Positions 1-5,299 of a DNA stretch of 5,299 nt are shown here, piece after piece. Source of the stretch: Armatimonadota bacterium (GTDB taxonomy: Bacteria; Armatimonadota; Zipacnadia; Zipacnadales; UBA11051). The DNA is taken from NCBI GenBank assembly GCA_003542955.1, contig DPJP01000487.1:38267-43565 (forward strand), read 5' to 3'. Both the position numbers and the translations under genes were made by a program. Each line of letters opens with the position of its first letter. Position 1 is the first letter of the stretch. The notes beneath the pieces were generated by a model. The model was not told where the DNA came from and did not search any database. It worked only from the letters and a program-made list of their open reading frames with translations.

Positions 1-2
1 AC

Positions 3-605
3 GGCGGCGACTGGGAGCAGGTGCGCGAGGGCTCGACGCTCCTGGATGCCGACATCACCGCGCTCAAAGCCACCTCGGCTCCTCTCCGGGCCTACTCATA
101 CGCGATCCGCAGCCAGATCAAGCGCCCCCGCTGGGCGATCTCGCAGGTCAGGCCCGCCGAGTTCATCGCACCACCCGCACGCGCCTTCGCCGGCTCCTTC
201 ACAAACACGGTGAAGGTCCAGGGGCAGGCCGGGCAGGAGGTCTACTTCCAGCTTGTGGCGGTACCCATCCTCAAGCCGATAGATGATGTGAAGGTGAAGC
301 TCCCCCGCAAACTCAAGGGCTCGGCCGGTGACGTCGGCGAGTTCTCCCTCGAGTGCTTCTTCGCGATTACGCGCTCCGCACCGCTGGAGGAAGCAGATAG
401 GCAGTTCCCGCTGTGCCCGTATCGCCTGCGGCCCGCCTCGGAGCGTACTGGCATTGACGGTGACCAGGTGTTGCCATGCTGGTTCCGGCTGCTGATCCCC
501 GCTGCCGCGCAGCCCGGCGCCTACACCGGCGCGATGGAGTTCCAGGGCTACAAGGTCCCCGACATGCCGCTGAAGCTGGAGTTGACCGTCGTGGGCGGGC
601 AGTAG
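3..605 (+). CDS. C-terminal part of a large protein with a beta-sandwich end domain (5' truncated), possibly glycoside-hydrolase-like
   Basis: The frame is open from the window edge (first complete codon at 3) to a TAG at 603-605, giving 200 residues. A GTG at 21 could act as a start, but the codons before it read on smoothly (GGDWEQ), so I treat the gene as cut by the window edge. The first 40 residues look helical (DWEQV.EGSTLLDADITALKA). The last 140 alternate hydrophobic residues as in beta strands and contain a PAAAQPGAYTG motif. That motif resembles the P-x-G-x-Y-x-G turn in NEW3-like and other beta-sandwich accessory domains of carbohydrate-active or surface proteins. A W-containing helix followed by such a domain suggests the tail of a glycoside hydrolase-like enzyme, but no catalytic part is present and the family is inferred weakly. 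The gene converges on the minus-strand cluster and probably does not belong to it. Confidence 0.7.
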   Translation, partial: GGDWEQVREGSTLLDADITALKATSAPLRAYSYAIRSQIKRPRWAISQVRPAEFIAPPARAFAGSFTNTVKVQGQAGQEVYFQLVAVPILKPIDDVKVKLPRKLKGSAGDVGEFSLECFFAITRSAPLEEADRQFPLCPYRLRPASERTGIDGDQVLPCWFRLLIPAAAQPGAYTGAMEFQGYKVPDMPLKLELTVVGGQ

Positions 606-657
606 CGCCCCACTGGGTCGTGGGCGCCCGTGCGCGCGCAGTAGCCCGGGGACTGCC

Positions 658-712
658 ACCCATCCGGCCCTTCCGCTTTCGCCGACGCCCAGCCGATTGC
701 ACGCGGATGGGT
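658..712. other. Inverted repeat in the convergent intergenic spacer, possible bidirectional termination region
   Basis: The 185-base spacer between the two convergent stop codons (605 and 791) contains a perfect 9-base inverted repeat. ACCCATCCG at 658-666 pairs with CGGATGGGT at 704-712 across a 37-base gap. A second, smaller one follows: GTCCCC at 717-722 with GGGGAC at 747-752. There is no T tract after either arm on either strand, so these are not typical intrinsic terminators. The position between converging genes is the only support for a termination role. Nothing else is recognised in this spacer. Confidence 0.25.
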
Positions 713-790
713 CGCTGTCCCCGACTCGGCACACGTGGCCTGAACTGGGGACGGCGCCCCTCCGCGAGACGTCCGGCGCTGTGGCCCCCC

Positions 791-2275
791 TCAGTGGCAG
801 TCCGCGTCGAAGGTGTCGCTGTTGGGGTACGGGGCGCAGGCGGACGACGAATGGGTATCCTTCGCTGTCGCCGCTGCCTTGCTGCCAACAACCCTCTGAA
901 GGTAGTCGGGGTGCTGCTCTGTGAGGACCCCGTAGAGCCAGATGCATCTCTCCGCCCATTCCTGGGCTTCGGCACAGCGCCATTCAGCGGGGGGCAGGAA
1001 TGAGCCGTCCTCGCATGACATGTACCACGGGCACCGCAGGTTGCACGCAGGCGCGGCCCAGCATGTCTCGCATTGTCTGCGTGCCTCGAAGTACCGGCGG
1101 ATGTAATCGGCATGGACGTGCCGGTCAACGCCACTCCACACGTCGCCCATGACGTAGTTGTCCATCCCCACGTAGCGGTGGCATGGGTAGAGCCGCCCGT
1201 CCACGCCAACAGTGGTGACCGCCCGCGTCACCCCACATGGGAGCGACGGGCTGGAGGCCGAGTGGATGCTGCTCAGCATCGGTGCGAATGGGTCGTAGGC
1301 CACGCGTCTGCCCGCCGCCAGACGGCCGAGGATAGTGTCGGCAACGTGCTCGTCGGCACGCCTGAGGTCGGGCCAATGCTCACGCTGGATGTCGAAGCTC
1401 GATTGCCCTTCCGTTCTGCCCTCGGCGCAAGTCAGTTGCAGAGGCAGCAGACGCTCCCTCTCGAAGTACGCCGCGAGGGCCATTCTGTCGGTGCACAGCG
1501 GCGTGACCGTTGCGCGCGTGAGGAAGCTGATCCCCGCAGCCTGCAAAACGCGTGCGCCACGCATGGTTGCATCGAAGGACGGGCGGTCGTGGGGCATGGG
1601 GCGCATGTGGTTCTGGATCTCGGGGGGGCCATCAAGACTCAGTGTGACACCGACACGATGGCGCTTGAGGAACGCGGCGATCTCCTCATCGACCAGCGTG
1701 CCATTGGTGACTATACCGAGGTGCACACGCTTGCCGAGTTTGCGGGCGCGCTCCCTCGCGTGGATGACCACATGCTCGATGAGGCCGAAGTTGAGCAGAG
1801 GCTCCCCGCCGAAGAACGTGATGTTCATGCGACGCAGGTTCCCGTTCCTGCGCAAGGCGAAGTCGATGGCGGCGTCGGCGACATCCATTGGCATCTGTGG
1901 CCCGCGGAGCGCGTCGTTGTGCCATGCATAGCAGTAGCGACAGCGCAGGTTACAGGGCTCCGTCACGAATAGCTGGATGCCTTTGCTCGGCCATCGAACG
2001 TAGCAGCGCACAAGACGCGCGTGCTTCTCGCGCACCGGCGGCTCGGTCCGGCACCGCTGGAGGACACCATGGCGAGAGAGAAAGTGCATCTCCCGGCATG
2101 CCCTCTGGGCCGCCTCGACGCCGTGGTCGGCGGCAACGGCATCAGCACACGCGCGCAGCGAAACGCCCTGAGCACGGAGCGACATCAACCGATGGGACAC
2201 TTCGTCGAGACGGAGGACGCCGGGGGTGTCTGGGGCGTACAGCAGGCGCTGCCCCCTGCGCTCGAACAGGTGCAC
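791..2275 (-). CDS. Radical SAM/SPASM peptide maturase with N-terminal PqqD/RRE-like domain
   Basis: Likely a cytosolic Fe-S enzyme that modifies a ribosomally made peptide or protein using S-adenosylmethionine. Numbering from the GTG at 2275 (494 aa), residues 1-75 resemble a PqqD-like precursor-recognition domain ([24 protein letters not shown]). The radical SAM core has C108-x3-C112-x2-C115 (CNLRCRYC), GGEP at 156-159, TNGT at about 190-193 and SLDG at about 213-216. The SPASM domain fits its consensus exactly: C347-x12-G-x4-C365, then C402-x2-C405-x5-C411-x3-C415, with C421 or C434 to follow, so two auxiliary clusters are expected. The YPCHRYVG motif is shared with QhpD and SCIFF/CteB maturases, which form thioether links at Cys; that chemistry is inferred here. 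The start is uncertain. The frame is open up to a GTG at 2380, but residues encoded before 2275 look like a shadow of the pseudopilin, and no good ribosome site precedes 2275. It overlaps the pseudopilin gene by 91 bases, so coupling or frameshifting may supply initiation. The C-terminal 30 residues form a polar tail ending DADCH. Confidence 0.93.
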   Translation of the reverse strand: MHLFERRGQRLLYAPDTPGVLRLDEVSHRLMSLRAQGVSLRACADAVAADHGVEAAQRACREMHFLSRHGVLQRCRTEPPVREKHARLVRCYVRWPSKGIQLFVTEPCNLRCRYCYAWHNDALRGPQMPMDVADAAIDFALRRNGNLRRMNITFFGGEPLLNFGLIEHVVIHARERARKLGKRVHLGIVTNGTLVDEEIAAFLKRHRVGVTLSLDGPPEIQNHMRPMPHDRPSFDATMRGARVLQAAGISFLTRATVTPLCTDRMALAAYFERERLLPLQLTCAEGRTEGQSSFDIQREHWPDLRRADEHVADTILGRLAAGRRVAYDPFAPMLSSIHSASSPSLPCGVTRAVTTVGVDGRLYPCHRYVGMDNYVMGDVWSGVDRHVHADYIRRYFEARRQCETCWAAPACNLRCPWYMSCEDGSFLPPAEWRCAEAQEWAERCIWLYGVLTEQHPDYLQRVVGSKAAATAKDTHSSSACAPYPNSDTFDADCH

Positions 2276-2571
2276 GCTGTGCGCGTTCCCGGCGGCTTTG
2301 GGTCGGAGGGGCAGTAGAGCACCTGCCGATTCCTCAGGTAGGGCTGGATGCGGTCGAACCACGGGATGCCGGTCCCACACATCACGACCATGCCGTCGTA
2401 GTCCATGGAGTAGAGCATGGCTCCCTGGACCATGTTACGCAGGTTGCTGCAGCACGCCGCTTGTCGGCCCTTCTCTCTCGCCTTGGCGAACACGGGGAAG
2501 AGGATGGCGGCCAGTAAGGCGATGATCGCGATCACAACAAGCAACTCGATGAGTGTGAAGCCACGATGCAC
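2185..2571 (-). CDS. Type IV pilin-like / pseudopilin with N-terminal methylation motif, unusually short
   Basis: A 128-aa protein starting at a GTG (2569-2571) preceded by GGAGGG five bases upstream. Residues 2-9 read HRGFTLIE, the prepilin peptidase site: cleavage is expected after G4, with F5 to be methylated and E9 at position +5 of the mature protein. A hydrophobic helix follows to about residue 28, then [10 protein letters not shown], a CCSNLRNM stretch and YSMDYDG, all typical of type II secretion or pilin-like proteins of Armatimonadota and Planctomycetota-like bacteria. Homologues usually run on to about 200 residues or more. Here the recognisable part ends at about residue 91 (LYCPSDP). 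The last 36 residues are low-complexity, hold five cysteines, and lie in a frame overlapping the maturase gene, so they may be an out-of-frame read. The protein would sit in the inner membrane or in a pilus-like fibre. It lies 122 bases downstream of the TPR-like gene on the same strand. The frame runs open to 2742, but nothing upstream of the GTG resembles a pilin leader. Confidence 0.85.
   Translation of the reverse strand: MHRGFTLIELLVVIAIIALLAAILFPVFAKAREKGRQAACCSNLRNMVQGAMLYSMDYDGMVVMCGTGIPWFDRIQPYLRNRQVLYCPSDPKPPGTRTACTCSSAGGSACCTPQTPPASSVSTKCPIG
2296..2302 (-). promoter_or_regulatory. Candidate -1 ribosomal frameshift heptamer CCCAAAG
   Basis: In the pseudopilin frame the bases read C CCA AAG, the X XXY YYZ pattern for tandem -1 slippage. 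After slipping to CCC AAA the ribosome would enter the maturase frame at the GCC at 2296-2294 and could make a fusion of about 593 residues. It lies where pseudopilin homology ends (about 2299) and just before maturase homology begins (about 2275). Only a small stem, GCAC-AGC-GTGC, begins 13 bases downstream, and I see no strong upstream Shine-Dalgarno-like stimulator. A heptamer of this kind could occur by chance in an overlap this long, so it is a candidate only. Confidence 0.3.
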
Positions 2572-2576
2572 GATGG

Positions 2577-2582
2577 CCCTCC
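2577..2582 (-). promoter_or_regulatory. Ribosome binding site of the pseudopilin gene
   Basis: GGAGGG on the minus strand, five bases before the GTG at 2571. It decides the start, because the open frame extends further upstream, and it places the prepilin leader HRG right at the N-terminus, as expected for this family. Confidence 0.65.
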
Positions 2583-2693
2583 GTTCGCTGGGGCAGGGCG
2601 CGTCAGGGAATACCGATAGAGCAGTAGTCCCGTGATTCCGGCCTGTGAGACACGGATACCGAGGAGCGACCCGCCAGAACCCAGATCGGTTGG

Positions 2694-4001
2694 CTACTGC
2701 TCGGCACCCATACCTGCAGGTGCAGCGTCGACTATGCGCCACCCACCTTCTGTGCGGGAGAGGGAGAACAATGTGTCTCCTGTGACTAGAAGGGGCGGCG
2801 TATCGCGGCCGAATGAGAGTTCAATGCTCACCTTGGCCCTATCGTCTTGTGCCCCGGAGATGGCCTCGGGGGCACCAAAACCGACCAGTCCGGCGAGATC
2901 ACCCGATGCGGCCGCTTCACGTGCAGCATCCAGGAAGGCGCCCCGGGGCGCAGTGCCCCCCGTTCCGAACTCGGGCATCTCCTCAAGTCTGTTGTCCTGC
3001 CATAGCCGGCAGAACCACGCTACGCGCCGCGCGGGGTCCAGGTCTGCACGGAGACGCTCTGTGTCGTCGCGCATCCAGACATATTCTCGCGGGCATCTCT
3101 CGCCGAAAGAGGCCAGAACAGCATCGATGGCTACCAGCCCGCGGGTGAGTGCATCTTGCGCCTCCTCTCTGGCGCCCGTCTCCACGAGAGTAACCCCCAA
3201 GCAGTAGAGGCCAAAGCCCAGCGCCGTGTCACGGTCGGCGTCATCGACGACATCACGCAGCGTAGGAATGGCCTCAGCACGCCGCCCCAAGCGGGCCCGT
3301 GCACGGGCGGCCAATGCGTCGCTCCGGCTTGCCCAGTCGTGGAGTTCGTCGACGCTGTTGCCTGCCTGGGGCGCCGAATGCTCCCGGGCCCACTGCTCTA
3401 CTAGGATGCGCAGCTCGCGCGCACTTGACGCGGCGTGTTCAGCGACTTGAGCGGCCACGGTCAATTCCTCAGCCCGAGTGCCATCCCCCCACAGCACAAT
3501 AGGGTCCACGATCAACATGCACGACAGGATGAGGAGGGGCTGCTCAATGCGCGCCCCACCACGCGCTACCTGCTCCGCGCGCGGCAGGGCGGCCCCCGCC
3601 ACCTGCAGAACTGCTTGGCGATCATCGGCCATCGCATATTCCGCAACCAAGCACGCCTGGATGAACAGCGCAACGTCCTGCTCGTCCTCAACTTGGCCCA
3701 GGGCATCATTGTAGAGGCGTACTGCGCGGGCGAAGTCAGCATCCCAGGCTGCCCTCTCGGCCGCGTGGATCTCATCTTCCACATCGTGGTCGCGCAGCAC
3801 TCGCAACCAGTCGATGGTCCTCGACACGAATGGGTCATACTGGATGTTGCCCAAAGGGCCAGCGGCCGGCCCCGCCTGGGCGTTGTCATCTGCCGCAGCG
3901 TCCGTGCTCCAGGGGCCGCGTGCTCGGCTGGTGAGTAGTGCTCCAATGAAGATCGTGACGACGGTCGCGATCAGTAGTGCGCGTCTGGCGCGCTGGGACA
4001 T
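2694..4001 (-). CDS. Membrane-anchored TPR-like protein with a possible NTF2-like C-terminal domain, function unknown
   Basis: I do not recognise a named family. The chosen ATG at 4001 is preceded by GGGAAGGA seven bases upstream, and residues 1-29 (positive MSQRARR, then [15 protein letters not shown]) form a signal anchor. The open frame to 4127 adds 42 residues of no protein-like character before this leader. The product is 435 aa. Residues 30-50 are a low-complexity Ala/Asp/Pro linker. Residues about 60-330 are helical, with TPR-like stretches near 80-100 ([18 protein letters not shown]) and 229-295 ([38 protein letters not shown]). Residues about 355-426 change to beta character and end in GGWRIVDA, as in NTF2/SnoaL-like folds that close with a strand containing W+I. 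The protein is expected outside the membrane, held by the N-terminal helix, perhaps as a scaffold. It sits between the Cys-rich protein and the pseudopilin on one strand, so a shared role in export or assembly is possible but is only inference from position. Confidence 0.85.
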   Translation of the reverse strand: MSQRARRALLIATVVTIFIGALLTSRARGPWSTDAAADDNAQAGPAAGPLGNIQYDPFVSRTIDWLRVLRDHDVEDEIHAAERAAWDADFARAVRLYNDALGQVEDEQDVALFIQACLVAEYAMADDRQAVLQVAGAALPRAEQVARGGARIEQPLLILSCMLIVDPIVLWGDGTRAEELTVAAQVAEHAASSARELRILVEQWAREHSAPQAGNSVDELHDWASRSDALAARARARLGRRAEAIPTLRDVVDDADRDTALGFGLYCLGVTLVETGAREEAQDALTRGLVAIDAVLASFGERCPREYVWMRDDTERLRADLDPARRVAWFCRLWQDNRLEEMPEFGTGGTAPRGAFLDAAREAAASGDLAGLVGFGAPEAISGAQDDRAKVSIELSFGRDTPPLLVTGDTLFSLSRTEGGWRIVDAAPAGMGAEQ

Positions 4002-4008
4002 GGAGACA

Positions 4009-4016
4009 TCCTTCCC
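4009..4016 (-). promoter_or_regulatory. Ribosome binding site of the TPR-like gene
   Basis: GGGAAGGA on the minus strand, seven bases before the ATG at 4001. It supports this ATG over the longer open frame that reaches 4127. Confidence 0.7.
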
Positions 4017-4030
4017 TTCACTTCGCCTGA

Positions 4031-4044
4031 GTTCAGCGCTGAAC
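4031..4044. promoter_or_regulatory. Perfect 14-base palindrome upstream of the TPR-like gene, candidate operator
   Basis: GTTCAGCGCTGAAC reads the same on both strands. It lies 29 bases before the ATG at 4001, within the 174-base spacer after the Cys-rich gene. Such a site suits a dimeric repressor, or could form a 5' leader hairpin. It does not match the Gram-positive LexA box, whose half sites face the other way, and I recognise no known regulator. The rest of the spacer (4045-4175) shows only short GC stems, for example the G run at 4078-4083 with the C run at 4093-4097, and CAGCG/CGCTG at 4134-4147. None has a T tract, and I see no convincing promoter. Confidence 0.35.
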
Positions 4045-4175
4045 GATTGGCAGGCACTGCGTGCGCCATGCTTGGGCGGGGGGCCACACGTTCCCCCAGA
4101 GTGGTGCCGGGCGTGACCTGCGCTCACGCGCGCCAGCGTCTACGCTGTGTGCGCGTCGCGCGGCCCCAGCGACTA

Positions 4176-4832
4176 CTAGCGGCACCCGGGCTTGAAGGCC
4201 AGGCCCTCCAAGAAGCCGCACACGTGGGCCGTGCCGAGCACGAAGTCGCCACTCGCATCACAGCACAGACGCTGCGGGACCAAACCCGCCCAGCACGGAG
4301 GAGCATATCTGAGGCACTGAGCAAACCCTGAGCCGCTCGTGCAGTCCGCGCAACATGACCCCGTCGCTGGGGCGCCGCCGTTACACACGTTTGCACAGCA
4401 TCGGTCAACTGGGTAGTTGTGGCACGGCGGAGTACCATCGCCACAAGGTAAGCGGCCACTACTAGGGCAGTAGGTGTCACACACCGTCGGGTTACAGGCC
4501 AGTCCGTCACACCCGACTGATCCGGCAGCGCCGCAGTTGCGGGGTGTGCCCTGGACGCCGCCCAGGTCATAGCACGGGAGGTCCGACGTGTCTGCGTTCA
4601 GGCAGACCATGCCGCACGTGCACGACGCTACGTAGCTTGGGCTGCACCCGTCCCAGCAGCAGTTGCCCGTGCCGCCGCATTCCGCCTGGGAGCACGTCGC
4701 AACTGGACAACCCGCGCCGCCGCAGCCGCAGCACTGGGCGTGTGCGCACGGCAACGCTGCCGCCAGTCCCGTGCACAGGGCGACTATCGCTACGCACCTC
4801 AGCATCGACCGCACCCATCGGTCTCTGGTCAT
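4176..4832 (-). CDS. Secreted, extremely cysteine-rich protein (32 Cys in the mature part); candidate maturase substrate
   Basis: The product is 218 aa from the ATG at 4832, which has AGGGG eight bases upstream. A GTG at 4841 would add three residues and has a GAGG at workable distance, so the start is a close call. Residues 1-32 form a Sec signal peptide (TRDRWVRSMLR, hydrophobic VAIVALCTGLAAALP, AHA before the cut). The mature chain of about 186 residues contains 32 cysteines (17%) in small Gly/Pro/Asp/Ser-rich loops, with five CC pairs at 34-35, 58-59, 145-146, 160-161 and 190-191. There is a loose internal repeat: TGNCCWDGC (56-63) resembles TGSCCADC (158-164). No lipobox, twin arginine or cell-wall anchor is visible, and the chain ends PGCR followed by tandem TAG stops. 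I recognise no family; cysteine spacing of this sort also occurs in uncharacterised secreted proteins of myxobacteria and planctomycetes. It could be a disulfide-stabilised surface protein, a metal binder, or the substrate of the SPASM enzyme encoded downstream. Thioether formation would have to precede export. Confidence 0.85.
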   Translation of the reverse strand: MTRDRWVRSMLRCVAIVALCTGLAAALPCAHAQCCGCGGAGCPVATCSQAECGGTGNCCWDGCSPSYVASCTCGMVCLNADTSDLPCYDLGGVQGTPRNCGAAGSVGCDGLACNPTVCDTYCPSSGRLPCGDGTPPCHNYPVDRCCANVCNGGAPATGSCCADCTSGSGFAQCLRYAPPCWAGLVPQRLCCDASGDFVLGTAHVCGFLEGLAFKPGCR

Positions 4833-4840
4833 CTCGAGCA

Positions 4841-4845
4841 CCCCT
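4841..4845 (-). promoter_or_regulatory. Ribosome binding site of the Cys-rich gene
   Basis: AGGGG on the minus strand, eight bases before the ATG at 4832; it favours that start over the GTG at 4841, with which it overlaps. Just upstream, CTCGC/GCGAG arms (4848-4852 and 4857-4861) could form a small hairpin beside it. Confidence 0.45.
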
Positions 4846-4858
4846 GCCTCGCTATGGC

Positions 4859-4878
4859 GAGCGGAGGCTACCCCGCTC
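4859..4878 (-). other. Intercistronic hairpin between the partial gene and the Cys-rich gene
   Basis: GAGCGG at 4859-4864 pairs with CCGCTC at 4873-4878 around an 8-base loop. No T run follows on the minus strand, so it is not a clear terminator. It could be an mRNA processing or stability element between the two genes. It also overlaps the smaller CTCGC/GCGAG hairpin nearer the Cys-rich start, so the two would be alternatives. Confidence 0.25.
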
Positions 4879-4906
4879 TCCCACGTCTGTCAGCACGAGA
4901 GACTGC

Positions 4907-5299
4907 TCACTTGCCGTCGTCGCTTGGGGGCAGAGCAGCCGGTGCGCTCTCCGCTACCCGTATCTCCGCTAGTTTCCACGGGTAGGACGGCATCTCTGAG
5001 GGATCAGGCTCGTACTTGGTCGTCTCCCTAACGAGTCTGAAGCGGTATCTTACACGCGTGGAGCCGTGAGGCGGCTTGTCGTAGATGACATCACGCTCGG
5101 CAACTACGTCGTTCCCATGGAAGCCGACGAAGCGCGCCATGGGGAAGGGCGGCGCGCGATGGCGGCGGGGTTCCCCGAATGCCCCTGCTTGTTCGCTTCG
5201 CCAGGCGTCAACTGCCGCAAGCGCTCCCTCTTCGCCACCCGCAAATCCTGGCCACTGGGAGGAGATCGCGCCGATCAGTTGCCTCCTATGGAATTCGCG
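4907..5299 (-). CDS. Unknown protein, C-terminal 130 residues (5' end beyond the window)
   Basis: The frame has no stop from the TGA at 4907-4909 to the right edge. An internal ATG at 5140 has no Shine-Dalgarno sequence before it, and the upstream codons read as ordinary protein (for example QLIGAISSQWPGFAGGEE), so the gene most likely starts outside the window. The visible part has a helical, Ala/Gly-rich start, then a beta-rich section (VVAERDVIYDKPP, STRVRYRFRLVRETTKYE) and ends YPWKLAEIRVAE before a polar tail SDDGK. A closing strand with W-K-L-A-E-I is seen in NTF2/SnoaL-like and similar small alpha/beta folds, but this is only a resemblance. It lies 74 bases upstream of the Cys-rich gene on the same strand and may be in the same transcript. 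No function can be given. Confidence 0.65.
   Translation of the reverse strand, partial: REFHRRQLIGAISSQWPGFAGGEEGALAAVDAWRSEQAGAFGEPRRHRAPPFPMARFVGFHGNDVVAERDVIYDKPPHGSTRVRYRFRLVRETTKYEPDPSEMPSYPWKLAEIRVAESAPAALPPSDDGK

Noticed and set aside
96..2380. Many long open frames overlapping the left gene and the maturase on both strands (for example 96-983 minus, 367-1209 minus, 1073-1972 plus, 1335-1931 plus)
   Set aside because: Their composition is Arg/Ala/Gly-rich without motifs, and they lie over genes with clear domain evidence. High GC content makes such shadow frames common.
2276..2380. Maturase start at the GTG at 2380
   Set aside because: The extra 35 residues are an out-of-frame reading of the conserved pseudopilin segment and show no PqqD-like match. 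No ribosome site precedes 2380.
4031..4044. LexA/SOS box
   Set aside because: The half sites are GTTC...GAAC, the reverse of the GAAC...GTTC order of the Gram-positive box, and nothing nearby relates to DNA repair.
4002..4127. Extended N-terminus of the TPR-like protein starting at 4127
   Set aside because: The added 42 residues would put the signal anchor in the middle of the chain and have no motif, while a strong ribosome site precedes the ATG at 4001.
4176..4832. Cys-rich protein as a ferredoxin or classical metallothionein
   Set aside because: It has a Sec signal peptide, and the cysteine spacing does not give CxxCxxCxxxCP ferredoxin motifs or repeated CxC metallothionein clusters.
1..5299. 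CRISPR arrays, tRNA or rRNA genes, insertion sequences
   Set aside because: No regularly spaced direct repeats, no cloverleaf or conserved rRNA stretches, and no transposase-like frame or terminal repeats were seen.

Overview
The window is GC-rich, tightly packed bacterial DNA, probably from an uncultivated soil or sediment lineage. The best taxonomic clue is the pseudopilin at 2185-2571. Its FTLIELLVV start followed by [10 protein letters not shown] and a CxNLRxM-type stretch is the form most common in Armatimonadota, and related forms occur in Planctomycetota-like groups. This is inference from one protein, not a placement.

Layout. At the left edge, on the plus strand, is the C-terminal 200 residues of a larger protein ending in a beta-sandwich-like domain. 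A 185-base spacer with an inverted repeat follows. All remaining genes are on the minus strand and are read from right to left: (i) the 3' end of an unrecognised gene cut by the right edge; (ii) a secreted protein of about 218 aa with 32 cysteines in its roughly 186-residue mature part; (iii) a membrane-anchored, TPR-like 435-aa protein; (iv) a short type IV pilin-like/pseudopilin protein; (v) a radical SAM/SPASM peptide maturase with an N-terminal PqqD/RRE-like region. The spacings (74, 174 and 122 bases, then an overlap) allow a single transcript, but none is demonstrated.

Most interesting reading. The radical SAM enzyme has a textbook SPASM cysteine pattern and a YPCHRYVG motif, like thioether-forming maturases of Cys-rich peptides (SCIFF/CteB and QhpD type). 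An extremely Cys-rich exported protein is encoded two genes upstream. This suggests, without proving it, a maturase/substrate pair in which the substrate is a large exported protein rather than a short peptide, perhaps with surface or pilus-like partners.

Second oddity. The pseudopilin homology stops, and the maturase homology begins one frame away, within about 25 bases of a canonical -1 slippery heptamer CCCAAAG (minus strand, 2302-2296). The heptamer is in exactly the phase needed to fuse the two proteins. The options are a true gene overlap, programmed frameshifting, or an assembly or sequencing indel.
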